64,000 bases of DNA from the NCBI RefSeq assembly GCF_032854445.1, contig NC_088306.1, positions 6,569,924 through 6,633,923 on the forward strand, in the 5' to 3' direction. Both the position numbers and the translations under genes were made by a program. Shown here one piece after another: positions 12,246 to 24,419 of the stretch. The notes under the pieces are model-generated. The model saw only the letters and a program-made list of their open reading frames with translations, had not been told where the DNA came from and ran no database searches. Numbering within the stretch: position 1 is the stretch's first letter; every line of letters begins with the position of its first letter. This stretch comes from Liolophura sinensis (taxonomy: Eukaryota > Mollusca > Polyplacophora > Chitonida > Chitonidae).

Positions 12246-12360
12246 TCTCTATGCTGCATTTTTTAATCATATTATATAGCCCAACTCTTAACTGTCTGCT
12301 TATACTGTACACCGAAGTAAAAGTATTCATCAGTCCGTGTAGCCACAGAGTTTTTCTTAC

Positions 12361-12582
12361 CTGTGTCTGCTGGATCTGTGAGAAAATATACATGCTGTAA
12401 CAGCTTAGCAGTACTATACAAATGGGAAAAGCGGGAAATATGGCGTAGTTTATGGCGTATATTTGTTTCATACACTCAAGAGTATATATATCGCCGATGC
12501 GTTCATACAAATCATGTAGGTGCTTTGTTGTAAGGTTGGTATATTTCTTAACGTATACTCGATAACCAATACCGAGGATCAT
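12361..12582 (-). other. Candidate upstream exon with one hydrophobic segment and a canonical splice donor
   Basis: On the minus strand an ATG at 12582 opens a frame of 74 codons ending at CAG|GTAAGA (last exon base 12361). The peptide contains one strongly hydrophobic stretch (FPAFPICIVLLSCYSMYIF). The exon ends in phase 0. Joined to the acceptor at 10669 it would stay open through the 10 codons before the receptor ATG and continue in its frame (intron about 1.69 kb). That would add an eighth membrane segment, which is unusual, so it could be a 5'UTR exon or chance. The ATG lies directly after the tail of a decayed SINE-A copy. Confidence 0.25.
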
Positions 12583-12583
12583 T

Positions 12584-12822
12584 AATTTTTTTTTTAAATT
12601 ATTGTGTTATGCTGTACTCAAGAATATTTCACCATCATTATGGTGGGAGGAACCCGTGCTGAGGCCGGAGGACGACACGGGCATCCGCAACCTGCTGCAG
12701 ATCCAACTGGAGAGGAAGTCAGCATTGGCTAGACTTAAGCTCAAAGCGGCCACATTGGTGAGAGTCTCCTGTATCATTGTGCTGATTTAGCAAGCTAATC
12801 ACTCGGCTATAGAGGAGATTGA
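12584..12822 (-). mobile_element. SINE-A copy, old and diverged
   Basis: The tail (GTACTCAAGAATATTTCA), core and head are recognisable on the minus strand but carry many substitutions and small deletions. Confidence 0.75.
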
Positions 12823-13216
12823 TCCCCATATGTCTGAGTGTACATGTTGGGTATCTGTTAGTATTAGGTAGTAACAACACAATCTCTTTTACATTATTCT
12901 AAGGCAAGTCCTCATAGTCATGGTTTTACTTAGAGCATAGATATTTGCCGCCAGGAATGAAGTTTAGATATGGAAAGTACCCACTGGCAATGATTTGCTG
13001 ACGTCGGACTCCCAGTTTTTTTTTTTTTTAACAAACACCATAATGTCTTCACGATCAAACAAGGGTGAATGTGTGGGTGCATTTGTCTTAAATAATCTGT
13101 AATATCGGTCTCTAAAAATTAATATTGTTGTCTAAAAAATTCTGTCTAGACTGGAAAAGTACCATCAGGCATGCTCGCCTCAGTGTCGGAAAGAAAACCT
13201 TTTTTTAGCTAAAAGG

Positions 13217-13436
13217 GGCCTCCGTGGCCGATGTGCTTAGTGTGCCAACTCGGCGCAATGACCAACCAGCCTCTGACAAATGCGGTGGTTGTGACTTAAA
13301 GTCTAGCTCATTCTGGCTATCTATCCGTCCGTACGTGGATTGCTCTGTCCCGTTTCCCCCCAGCATAATACTGATCTCTGTCGAATAAGTAAAATATTCT
13401 TGAGTACGGCATTAAACACCAATCAAGTAAGTAAAT
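13217..13436 (+). mobile_element. SINE-A copy with internal deletion
   Basis: The head GGGGCCTCCGTGGCC and the tail ATTCTTGAGTACGGCATTAA with CACCAATCAAG are clear. About 40 bp of the CCTGCGGATGG core is missing. Confidence 0.8.
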
Positions 13437-13964
13437 AAAATGTGAGTAAACAACATAATGTGTTGACGATGAAATGATGCATAAGTCGTTGGCGAATTGC
13501 TGAAAGAGATATCCCCATGATCGATTTATGTTTAGTACTTTGAATCAAATTGCGATCAAAAGTGATTCTGTCTACCTTCTAAATGTACCTACAAGCGACA
13601 ATTTGTTGGGATCAGATTCTGAAAGCAAATAAGATTTGTTCACGATAAAACGATGCTGAAGATGTTGGCGAATTTATCGACACTAATACCTAATTATGAT
13701 TATGTTTTCTCTATAGTATTGATGTTGAGCACCAATATTAGAGCCTTGGAGATTCTGCCTGGATTTATAACTATACCTACAGGCAGGAGTTCTGATCTCA
13801 AAAGAAAACTACTCAAAGAAATTTGTTTAAAGTTTTAATGGTGATACTTCATAACCGCCTACAGTGACGAACGTAGCCTTGCGTGCAGCACTTTGTCTGG
13901 ATCATTTATTCCCATAATACACAGTTGAGTATTACTGACGACGGTAACGAAGTGGCATTTTGGC

Positions 13965-14090
13965 TGCGTGTGTAACGGCTGTCTATACCATCGCATGTTA
14001 CGGCTGTTTATACTACGCAGGTAGGCAACATATGTTACGGATGTATATACCATGCAGTTAGGCAACGTATATTACGACTGCTACTGTGTG
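13965..14090. repeat. 37-bp tandem repeat, about three diverged units
   Basis: GTTACGGCTGTTTATACTAC, GTTACGGATGTATATACCAT and ATTACGACTGC start at 13997, 14034 and 14071. A partial unit precedes them. Confidence 0.8.
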
Positions 14091-14099
14091 ATAAGGCTA

Positions 14100-15280
14100 T
14101 GTGCCTATCTGGTTAATTTTTTACGCTGTTATAAAGAATAGTTCAAAGAATGTACATTGCTAAGGTTTATAAACAAGAAAAAAGTTAAGGATGCCCTTAA
14201 ATCTACCAAGTCTTAAGTCTAAGCCAAATAGGCGGGACTTTAAGTATTCAAGTATGCGAGCTCAACACTCACGTGTCAATAGACGTCCGACAGAAGCGTA
14301 CAACTTACCAGTGAGGATGGACTACCATCTACTGTAAAATAATATATCAAAGTATACGTAGCTAGTAGGCATACATTTAATTCCCATCAGGGTGTAAAAA
14401 AAGTTCTACTTTTAAGCAGGTTGCTTTTAGCCTTGAATGTAAAATGTATGAAAAAAAAATCGCTTTTGCATTGCCAGTTGTCAGTTCAAGATGAAGCGCC
14501 ATTTTGTAATTCAAACTGTTTTCCAGCTACGTGAAACAAAAGAAATACATTAGTGCAAGTTATGAGACAAATACACAGGATCCTACGCATACATTACGAA
14601 AACCCCATGTCTTACGCCGGGTGCTCCGGTTTCGGGCACCGCACTACTGACCACTGTATCATCAAACTAGAGGAATTTAGAGTATTGCGTTACGAAACAA
14701 TCCAGTAAATAAATATTTAAAGATTTCATTGCTTGTCACAGTGGCAGTGTAGGCGTGTATTCAAGTACGTAGTCCTTAAAAAACAAGAAATAAAAACGTT
14801 TACGTGATCCTAACGCTTGAATATGATGAAACAGCTGCAGATCTGCAGATCTGCAGAGCAGTTCATTTCGGCCTTTGTTAATAAATATGATCTGCTCGTG
14901 TCGCTGGCAACACTCGTGAGGCCGCCGATCATCTTCACTGGTGTGTCCTAACCTTCAGTTTACCCTGAGGGTCGGCAAAATCGAAACAATAAATCTGAGC
15001 CAAAGGAAACGTGGACAAAGCGAGATCATTGAACATGAGATATTCTGCCGACGGTCCGGATGTTGGAACGATTTATTGAATGTCAAAGACACGTAGCCTT
15101 CAAACCAAGGCAGACATTAATTAGCATTCTATCATACAAAGAGCGACCTTGTTGATTAAAAACTAACCTTGCTACTTACTACAATTTGTGGCAAAAGGAG
15201 ATACTGTTCCACACAGGTGCACTACTAATCAAAAAACAATTGCACACGCGTAAAATCCGAAGGAACGGGGACCGCGTGGA
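14100..15280. other. No recognised feature apart from the palindrome at 14835
   Basis: No gene, and no member of families A to D. Confidence 0.55.
14835..14856. repeat. Perfect 22-bp palindrome
   Basis: Two overlapping CTGCAGATCTGCAG palindromes make one 22-bp perfect inverted repeat, also readable as an ATCTGCAG tandem. Confidence 0.9.
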
Positions 15281-15287
15281 AAGGAGT

Positions 15288-15362
15288 GATTGTTTGGTGT
15301 TATACGCAATACTGAAGAATTATTTTCACATATGGGTTCAGGTAACCACGGTGCCCGGGGTA
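15288..15362 (-). mobile_element. Possible SINE-A tail remnant
   Basis: TTGGTGTTATACGCAATACT and GAAGAATTATTTTCA resemble a decayed minus-strand tail. A GCCCGGGGTAAACTACCA block fits the core. Confidence 0.35.
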
Positions 15363-15619
15363 AACTACCAACTGGTGGACTCTCCCATGTGTGATATACA
15401 CACATGCACGCTTTAGAGAAGGAAAGAAGCTGCCTTCCACAAACGGAAGACTGCGAAAGCAGTCCTACAATTGAGCGCCGCCCACTGCTAACTGACATTA
15501 TTGCCTCCGCAAATACTGAGAGCAAGAGTCTACAGATTCTCTAACACCGGAGTTAACGGATCGGCTAACAAGGAATCAAGATTACTGAGCTATTGGTCAT
15601 CAATCAGTATCAAAAAAGA

Positions 15620-15970
15620 CACTTTAATGGCAGCAACATTCGAGACATAAAATGAAATAATATTTTACCGTTCCAATGACTGTTTAGAATTCTCAATTAC
15701 GCGCCTGGCTTTTACCAAAACCCAATGATGTAACACTCTGTCTGTAGGAATCTTCTAATGGAAACAACATTCAAGACAGATTCAACTTAATTAACATTAT
15801 ACTACGGTACTGGCTTCAGCACTTGTGGTATATACTGATGTCTTTACAATTCCACACGGTTCACGCCTTTACAATTTCACGATACAGGAGTTAACAATTT
15901 CACATGGTACACATGTAACACTATCGATACAGTAAGGATGCTGTATTGGTAGCAACATTCAAGATATATT
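15620..15970. repeat. Spaced direct repeats
   Basis: A phrase like TAATGGCAGCAACATTCGAG recurs at about 15625, 15756 and 15945. TTTACAATTTCAC variants recur at 15844-15905. Confidence 0.55.
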
Positions 15971-15971
15971 T

Positions 15972-16080
15972 AATTGGCGTTTTACGTTGTACTCAAGAAT
16001 ATTTCATTCACAGGACGGCGGCCACATTATGATGGGAGGAACCTGGGTGGGGTGGGGTGGGGTGGGATGGGGTAGGGGAT
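15972..16080 (-). mobile_element. SINE-A tail fragment running into a G-rich repeat
   Basis: The minus-oriented tail and GGCCACATTATGATGGGAGG core end are followed by an expanded GGGGT run (about 16048-16078) where the core should continue. Confidence 0.7.
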
Positions 16081-16689
16081 CCCAGATACATCGACCAGAT
16101 ATATGTAGGTTTCTGTAAAATGGGGCAGTAGTTGTTATATTTGGTAACAGTATTAGCTCACGGAAGGTAGATATGTGGCTCTGGATTGTATCCACAAAAC
16201 AGATCACATCACGAGACCTGTATTATTGATTCCAAATAAAGCCCTACCTTTGGATAACTTATAACACTGGGAAATAAAAAAAAATATAAAAAGCCCATCG
16301 TTTTGTACCGAATTCCTTCTATACAGCTACAATTTCCATTCACAGGCGCCTTCAGTTTAGGTAGAGAGCAGATCTATCTATCAAGATATATGCTAGTGGT
16401 GGAATTAAACATAATTATGGTGCAATTGTCAAAACCTCTGGACATTCCGTCCATATTTTCTTTTACGAAGAAATGTAGTCATTTTAAACTTTAATTCCTA
16501 CTATTTTTATCGTTGATTTCCTTTACTTTGTTTAGATCTTTCTTGACAGTTATTGTCCACTTTTCGCACGTTATACTGGACTTTGTGGCCGATATTTATA
16601 CTATTGACCAAACGGAGTTCTTTCTGTTATCCCCATTTGAATAAATTTACAGCATTTCTTTCATTTGATTAAGAAAGATAGACACAACA

Positions 16690-16775
16690 TTTTGTTCGTC
16701 ACTACTACCGTACGATTGTCCTATATGTGCGATTATCGTACATGTACAACATCTTCTGAAACTGGGCCCAGGGAA
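16690..16775. mobile_element. Related MITE-end fragment
   Basis: CGTACGATTGTCCTATATGT, GCGATTATCGTACATGTACA and ACATCTTCTGAAACTGGGCC share the terminal motif and internal TCGTACATGTA of the element near 31.6 kb. Confidence 0.4.
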
Positions 16776-16899
16776 TTTTAGGTAAAACAATTGCACCTGA
16801 TGTATGATTAATGATGCTGTCAGGCATTACCTGACAAACGTATCATACATTCGGTGCGAAATTGAATTTTTCACAGCACGACTGACTCTGGCGACTAAC

Positions 16900-17110
16900 T
16901 CACATTGTTTTGATGTGATTGTTCGTTAAATGTGATGACATCACAGAATTTTGAGTAATTATACACCAATGACGTTCAACAATTGTTGCTACTTTTTATG
17001 CATTTACCTAACAGTTAGAATAAAACACCGACGGAGGTAAATTGACAAGAGACCGTATTTCACCGGTTAAGTGTGACGTCTCCTGGCTATCACACCGTCG
17101 TCGGGACAAC
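16900..17110 (+). repeat. Interspersed repeat family C
   Basis: TTAAATGTGATGACATCACA, AAATTGACAAGAGACCGTAT, TTCACCGGTTAAGTGTGACG and TATCACACCGTCGTC. The middle part is shortened. Confidence 0.65.
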
Positions 17111-17394
17111 AATATTAAATCAGAAATCACAACTACACAGGCAAACAACTGTAACTGGGACCCATGAGGCTATAGTCTATTCACTAGTCTTAAACAATGT
17201 GCCCTTACAAATAATTTTTCTGCACAGGTTATATTTTCTTGTGTACACTCCATGTCCGGAATAAAATGTTCACTATTATTTTCCCATATGGCACAGCACT
17301 GAGAGCCCCCTTCACTGTACACAGTAATGCTGCGTGCAATCGTCGTTAAACCCAAATAATCAGTACACTTCTTTCTCCCCGCCTAAAATGTTTA

Positions 17395-17650
17395 GATCAA
17401 TGCGTTGGAACAGACATTTTTGTACCAGCCGTCAACCAATAAGGACGTTCCAGGCCAATAATCGAAAGGCCAGTTTTCAAAACGACGTATAACACAAACC
17501 ACCAAAGAACTGAGAAAGTATATAAAGTATGAAAATAGGACGGACTCGTGCAGAGAGAAGGAGTCAACAGTTTTCAATCATGCTGGAAATACGCCAGATA
17601 TATTCTTTGCAAGGAGATGTAGATCTAAATTTTAAAAAGAAGAGAAATAC
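17395..17650 (+). repeat. Interspersed repeat family D, copy 1
   Basis: It starts at TCAATGCGTTGGAACAGACA. Then come GTCAACCAATAAGGACGTTC and GGCCAATAATCG (two CCAAT boxes), a TATA-like GTATATAAAG at 17518-17527, and GAAGGAGTCAACAGTTTTCA. The donor-like motif seen in other copies is mutated. Confidence 0.75.
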
Positions 17651-18955
17651 TATATTGAAACTGCACACTCCGCAAGGGGGAGATGCGATTTGTACTTAGA
17701 GGGTATGCAACAGCATAACCAATGGGTGGAGGGGCTGGTTTATGTAAGCTTTTATTTTCCCTAATCCGTGTAAGCTATGGGTGCTACTGGATGGGTAAGC
17801 TCCCATTATTTAACCTTTTGTCTGATGAGAATAACAAATTGCAGAATCTGGATTCCATCGTTACGTGTGACAATAGGGGAGTTTCGAAATCGAACTCTTT
17901 TATCCCTGAAGGTAGAAACAGTCTAACTGTATGAACGGTTAAAAAGGTTAGGCAGCTATTTTTGATCACATTCATTATAACATAGGTGTCTGAAAAAAGT
18001 GCCAGAAAAAGTACTTTAGAGGAGACGAATGATACAGAATGTGAACATTTGTGTCATTTGTGCCTTTGGAAAAAGATGAGACAAACAAGCAGTAAATTAA
18101 TGCCAACAATGGTTGCATGACATTTTTCATGAGCATGACTAGTGAGGTGACACAGTTGAACTGCTTTTACTTTTAACAATAGCATTCCAACTCGAAACTC
18201 CCCTATTTTTCCACTATCACACTGTCATCGCGGTCTAGGTTTTACTGTAAATGTTTACCTTATGTGCTGTGTCGTGAAAAAAGTCGTAACTGTATCCATG
18301 GAAATACAGTGGTGGACAGGAAGGCAAAGTCTGCCTTAAATAAGCCTGTTGAAAGTAGAAATACCCCTTTCTGACTTTTGTTGGCATATTTATAAGTATG
18401 TTCGTCAGCTTTGGCAGGGTGAATAGGAACCATAAGTCCATAATAAACTCCATAGAACCCACCTTGTCATTGCATATAATTCTTATTCACAAGGTATACC
18501 TCGAAAAGACCAAGCAGTTTTATCGAGGTGCCGTTCCGGGCATTCTTGTTTGACTCAACTTCTATCTTGATAGATGTATTGCTCCTGATTGTGTTGGGTG
18601 TGATGCTAACACGGCATCAGACATATCCTTGACTGCGTAGACTTTGTTCATGTTCGGCAAAGATACTACACAGTCGACTCTATAGTCTATTTATTTGACA
18701 TTTTTGCTGGAATTGCTGTCATTAAATATTTAAGGACTGTTGGCCTGTGTAACAAAATATAGTTTTTGGTTATATATATATACAGATAAATCATGTATGC
18801 ATACGATTTCCCAGATGATATGTTACAAAAACAACAGGTTTTCGAGTTTAAACTAAGGTTTGCTTCTTTTAAACTGTTTTAGCCATCCTCTTCTGGGTTT
18901 GTTTTACATTTTTTGTTCTCATTCCTTCGAAAACCGTTCACTCCCGTTTTAAATA

Positions 18956-19012
18956 TGTTCTGGCCACAATATGGCTGAAAAATTGCCAATGTGGTGTTAA
19001 GCGATCTTTAAT
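18956..19012 (+). mobile_element. LINE/SINE-type 3' tail remnant
   Basis: GGCCACAATATGGCTGAAAA, ATTGCCAATGTGGTGTTAA aligns with the shared tail of the window's LINE and SINEs, most closely the LINE version (ATGGCTGAAATATTGC). No body is recognisable. Confidence 0.5.
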
Positions 19013-19185
19013 TTATAAAATACAGCTCTTCATTATATTACACATACAAATTATATTTACCAACTATATACGAGTATCGATGTTATATATTATGATATTC
19101 TTGAGCACGGCGTGTTAGTTTTTTGGTTTATTTTTGATGTAAATCATTATATAAAAAAACATTAACTGCGTCCAACATTGAACTT

Positions 19186-19252
19186 GCTCTCGCCACGATA
19201 TGTCTGAAATATTGCCGCAGTGGCGTTAAACCATAACAATTCATTTATTCAT
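19186..19252 (+). mobile_element. LINE/SINE-type 3' tail remnant
   Basis: TCGCCACGATATGTCTGAAA, TATTGCCGCAGTGGCGTTAA, ACCATAACAATTCATTTATT: the same tail type with a (TTCA)n end. The preceding copy is 170 bp upstream in the same orientation, and an ATATTCTTGAGCACGGCG fragment lies between them at 19093. Confidence 0.55.
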
Positions 19253-19267
19253 TCATGGGGTCTATGC

Positions 19268-19470
19268 ATTAAAACATACAATAGTATATGGGCTGTCAAC
19301 CAATGTTGACAGTCAGTGTCATAATCCTCAGGCCAATTCCCAAAACGACGTTGAACACAAACCACGGAATAACTAAGTACACGAAGGACGGAATCATGCA
19401 AAGTGCAGTAGATAGGTGCAAATGCATAATTGAGTACCTAGAGATATGGTTTAAGTTTTAAAACCCGTAA
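19268..19470 (+). repeat. Interspersed repeat family D, copy 2, diverged
   Basis: GTCTATGCATTAAAACATAC, GCTGTCAACCAATG, AGGCCAATTCCCAAAACGAC, then GGACGGAATCATGCAAAG follow the family order. The TATA-like motif is lost. Confidence 0.6.
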
Positions 19471-19479
19471 ATGGAGGTA

Positions 19480-21340
19480 ACAGTACCGCAAAACTCCAAA
19501 GTGGCATCACCTACTGGAAACGTTCAAAAATTTACTACTGTTTACGTTTCTCGAATCCTCAATAAATCACTTTAGAAATGGCAATCACAAGTAGTCACAA
19601 CTCTCACGAAAAATTACCTTTTGAAATGCTGGAATAAATCGTAAATCGAAACATTGTAGAACACAATATGGTATTTAAAAAAAGATCACGCCAAGAGACA
19701 GCCCCTATCAGACCGTAGCAGACCACCGCTTGTCAAGTAAGGTTCGTCCTTAAAAGGAAGTGGTCAGATATAACAAGTAAATGGTAATGCCTGCTATATT
19801 TGGAAAAGCGCAGCCTGATATCGGACAGTTAACAAATATATCTGGAACTAAAGCCCAAGTCTGTTTTGAAAACACAAACGAATAAACTCAGTGAAACCAA
19901 AGAAAGTTAATAACAATACACGGTTAACTTACATTGTATGGTTTTCCAGCCAGCAGGTTGACTCCCCTATCCCCGATAGATGTGTAGGCAAGATTTCCTT
20001 ACGGACGTTCACAATGGCACAGTCGCCGCAGAAGGCAATTTACATCATGCCGTAGCTCGGTGATGCTCCTATCATTATTATTTGACTACTGAACTGCGGA
20101 TCTTGTGGCACTGCTGGTCATGTGATCAGTCAACCAATGGCAGCCCCGAGTATTGGCACGGATGTAACCACACAGAATTTACCTGCGTAGGGAATAGTGA
20201 ATACTGAACAGCTAGTCTTGAACCTAGGTGAGCTAAGAGGAAGGCCTACACTCTGGCGGTGCACTCACGGAGTGATCGATATACATGTAGCCAACAGCTT
20301 TACACACGGAAGGAAAAATTAATAATCTCAAGGATTTCTTCTATTTCCTGTGATTTTTCGCAGTTTAGGATCTGTAGGCTATTATGGAAGTGTGTTGATT
20401 TTGGCTTTAATACAGTCAAGAAAACACCTTCGCACAGTTCCCAGACAGAAAATAATATAACATCCTAAGACTCTTTTGTTTGTCTAATGCATAGGGAATT
20501 TCTCTTCTCTGCTTTCCCCAGCGCACAAAGGAAACATGATAGACTGTTAAACAACCCATCACTAACGTCGATCCGGTGTCAGACATGGTGAACTCATCAA
20601 ATGTCTATGCAGAATGTATTTCAGTGGATGGAAATCGAATTCCAAAGAATCTTGACGAAGGAAGACAAAGCAAAGTAAAATAATTAATGCAAAAGAAAAT
20701 TGTATCAAAACATAAAAACACAAACAGCTGCACAGGACATCAAAACCTAGATCTTTGACAAGTCGTGCTAAAAATATGCGAGTGCATGTACATTAATACT
20801 ACGAAACGGATTGTGGAGTTAGAAAAAACTGGGTGTAGGCGTTCTTGGGTGTAGACATGAGCATGCTGTCGCAAAAACGATATCTGGTCTTTTAATACGT
20901 ATTTTTAGCTGAAAGATTTGAAAGGGTGTTTACATTGTATTTCTACATAAACAGGATTCTGCCTGGAGAAGTAAACATGCACGAGGCCCAGCCCCTGTGC
21001 ATTGCTGTCATGTTATATTTTTTTTCTAGATTCTGTTGATCTCATTATTGGCCGTGGTAACAATTGGCTGACTGAGACCTTATAAATATTTCCTTTCCGG
21101 TATTTCCCACCAAGTCTGTACTTCACACGTTTAAAAAGGAACCCGTAACTTTCGGTAGAAATCGGTAGCTCGTCAAGGGCGCCTCGTTTTTCTCCACCAA
21201 CCTACCTGATTGGTATAGTCCGTATACCACATTTTAGTCACCTCCATTCTGCACAACGTAAAAGAACTTAATGCATAATTTTTATAGCGTGCATTAGCTT
21301 TAACATCGTTTTGGGACTTTGCCATGCGATTATTGACTTG
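19480..21340. other. No recognised feature
   Basis: Only short chance frames. No repeat family was identified with confidence. Confidence 0.5.
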
Positions 21341-21344
21341 GAAC

Positions 21345-21725
21345 GTCCATTTCAGCTGACAGCTAATATACGAATGTCTGTCTCAACGCATTGACCCCAC
21401 CTGCGTCCCCAGTCTCCAGTCAGCTGGCGACTCTACTAGTGATTAACGGATCCAGGCGTCGAAACAGACATGCATATACCAGTGTTCAGTTCAATTTGAC
21501 GAAATATTTTTTTTTTTGAGTTTTAAAAACAGAAGAAGTAAATATTTTTCAACGATGACGGAAAGACGCAAGGAATGTTTTGGTCGAATGAAGTAATCTT
21601 GTAATCTCGTAATCTTTTACATGCAACTTGTCGATAATGCAAAACTGTATATGAATTGCGTTCTGATTGCAACTGTAAGGATTTGAATCGATTAGAACAC
21701 ATTTGAGACATGCTTGACTTCTATA
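21345..21725. repeat. Family D fragments in opposite orientations
   Basis: 21345-21402 is the family start on the minus strand (GCGTTGAGACAGACATTCGT, GGACGTTCCA). 21552-21720 is the downstream part on the plus strand (GGAAAGACGCAAGGAATGTT, CTTGTCGATAA, CTGATTGCAACTG). The sequence between them is not family D. Confidence 0.5.
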
Positions 21726-21729
21726 CACA

Positions 21730-23090
21730 AAAGCACTGAACAAGGTTCCGGAAACTAGAAGCAACTTTCCATTGGGAACGGTTTGACTCTTTGTACAGAA
21801 CTAACAAATAGCCATTCACACTTAAAACCCTATTGAAATCGTCTGGATTATTATTGGGTGTTCCAGCTTGAAAGCCCTATTGTAATTGTTATTATGGTTA
21901 TTATTATTCTTTACGATTTTGTCACTGAGTTGGGGAAAAATTAGTAAGAGCTAGGAAGATAAAATTTTAAAACGTGATAGGCCTAGGCGTAAACCTGTGC
22001 ACCGTAACTTTTGGTGACGATAGGTCGCCATCTTGAAAAAGGCAAAATATGGACGTAATAAGTCTTATTTTATTTCAGTGAGCACTTCTAAATGTTATTT
22101 AGCATGCTGAACACGAATATGTGCTTAGCTTATTCGTAGGTGGAATACTTTTCTGTATACTGACGGAAAACCATTCCAAGACGTACCCCATTTAAACAAC
22201 ATGGGCCATATTAAAGGTTATAGCCATCGGCATTTGTCAGGCTGTAAGCATAAAAACAGTCGTATCATTCTGATGCAGTTGAAATTTTAAATATTTAAAA
22301 AAAAGATTGTAGCTATTATTTATGTCTGTTTTATTGAAAGCAAGACGACCTGTAAAAGAAAAAAGTTTTCATGTTGTTGAAATTTGGGAATTTTATGAAC
22401 AAGGTTACGAAGCACATCATTCCATAGAAATTTTTTCTTCACAACAATCTTTTAAGGTCAGTTCACTCGATTATTGTTTAACGGTTTTTATGTGATTAAC
22501 ATATTTCATGATTTTAACTTCTGATTATAACGGTTTACAATTCTTATTTTCATTTTGAAATTTCAACAAGATTAGTTTTATATGTTCACCTATGTTTACA
22601 CGTAGGCTTATAACATTTATGTACAAGAATGACACTATCTTTGTACAAAAATTGTATGTTATATTTACCTAGCTCTGCATATGTGTATTATGCGCTTCTG
22701 TTACTCTGTATGTATCCCTGTTATCGACCTGTTAGTGGGCTCCTGGTCTGTTCGCTCTGAATATTAGTACACCATAAACCATGCTGGTCCACATGTGCCC
22801 TGGTCCAGGTGTTCGCCAGTTGAGCTACCAGTAAAGCAGCCAGTCTCTATACAGTGCGGTGCTTAAGTTGCTGGTTGAAAATCAATAAATAACCAGATAC
22901 ACGGTTTTGAAACTTTCCGTGTAACCTTACACCCTTTATCGTAGAGGCGGTTGGTCGATCATTTGTGGTCCGAAAGAGTGCAAGTTTTCCCCAATATTTG
23001 GAGATCAAGTGACAGTTGAAGTGAAGTTGGTTATATATCTATATAATTGATAAATTTATGTACACATTGAAAAACTATTTTACTATCTTC
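21730..23090. other. No recognised feature
   Basis: AT-rich sequence between family D fragments and the LINE at 23.1 kb. The 3'UTR of that LINE may extend into its right end. Confidence 0.5.
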
Positions 23091-23095
23091 GTAAT

Positions 23096-24370
23096 TTAAA
23101 TCTTTAGAGCCAAACAAAAGTATATTACATTTATATGAATATTGTGCACATTTACACCGGGTGAAACAATTTGAGTGAGAGTCCTATAGGTGGCAAATTG
23201 AGAGCAAATAAAAACATAATGAAAGGTATCTTCACATGTATTATTACAGTAATGGCAAGTAGTATCTTCAATAATATTATACTTGAAAAGGTCTGCCCGA
23301 ATAGCGCTGAGTCCCATTCTCATTCTGTAGCTGAACAGATGAAACGTTGCTGAAGTCAATATATAACGATGTAAAATCATTTGACCTAGTAGTAATTGGT
23401 GGAGCTAGAAATGTTTTAAGTTCTTTAATTGAAGAATGGCGAATATGTTTAGCTAAATTATTCCAGTAATTAGTTGTTTTCGATTTGTATATACTGAGGC
23501 GGCATCTAAATATACGTCAATTTTCATTGTACCTTAAGTTATATGTATTATATTGTCTTGATCGTCTTGTTGGTAATAGGGATTGTAGGTAAGGTGGGGA
23601 AAGTCCATTTTAAAGAAAACCAGAACCCTATGTTGTCTATGCCGAATATATAGTGGTGTTCATTTAAGTTCACTCAGGAGAGCTTTATCTGATGTGCGAC
23701 GCATTCCGCTTGTGCAAAGCAAAGGTGCACACCGTTGAACGTTTTCCATTTTAGGGGAAAGCACAATACTACAGTTATCATACAATATGTCGCCATACTC
23801 TATTGTTGATCTAATGAGGCTATTGTATAGTTATTAAACACTTCCTTGTTAATATTCTCTTCACTCTATTTATAATACCTAACTTCTTATTACACTTATT
23901 TACGAGTGATCTTATATGTTCGTCCCATTAACCATCGTGCTGTAAAATGATACCAAGGTGTTTATGGTAGTGAACGCTTTTCATTTCAGTACCATCTGGA
24001 TACAGATTTGGGTACATCCGGTTCTTTTCTAAGGACACAAGTAAATATATAGTTTTCTGTGCATTAAATGTTATCAACCCCTGTTTGGCCCATTGTGACA
24101 AGCGACCTAGATCTGGGCTTATTTTACTTTCAGATATAATAAAATCAGCCAATTCTTCGGACAAAGATTTATCATCAGCAAAGTGTTAAATTTAATGCTC
24201 ACATTTATGTCATTTACAAAAATCAGGAAAAGAAGCGGTCATAGACCAGAGCCTGGTGGAACCCCACATGGAACAGAATATATGTCTGAATCAACTCCGT
24301 TTAAACAAACTTTAATTTTTAAAGGGCAAAAAATCCGTTAGCGCAATTCCAATCCAGTTTTTGCTGATAC
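23096..24370 (-). mobile_element. 5'-truncated LINE fragment with RT (Jockey/CR1-like)
   Basis: Minus-strand translation gives PCGVPPGSG and LLFLIFVNDIN (about 24270-24215), an intact FADD catalytic box at 24182-24171, then SLSEELADF, LSQWAKQGLITFNAQKT and HYHKHLGIILQHDG (to about 23930). Further downstream an RVKRILTRK thumb remnant appears. At 23330-23170 comes the C-terminal block RMGLSAIRADL with CHYCNNTCEDTFHYVFICSQFA (a Cx2C...HxxxxC pattern). Frameshifts and stops occur between 23930 and 23400. No RNase H block was seen. The catalytic box survives, but the copy lacks its 5' half. A SINE-A tail fragment abuts its 5' side. Confidence 0.75.
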
Positions 24371-24412
24371 TTTATTTATTTTGTTTATTTTTTTGATTGG
24401 TATTTTACGCCA
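24371..24412 (-). mobile_element. SINE-A tail fragment
   Basis: TTTATTTATTTTGTTTATTT followed by GATTGGTATTTTACGCC is the minus-strand end of a SINE-A tail with nothing of the body. It abuts the 5' side of a LINE fragment. Confidence 0.6.
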
Positions 24413-24419
24413 ATTTTAT

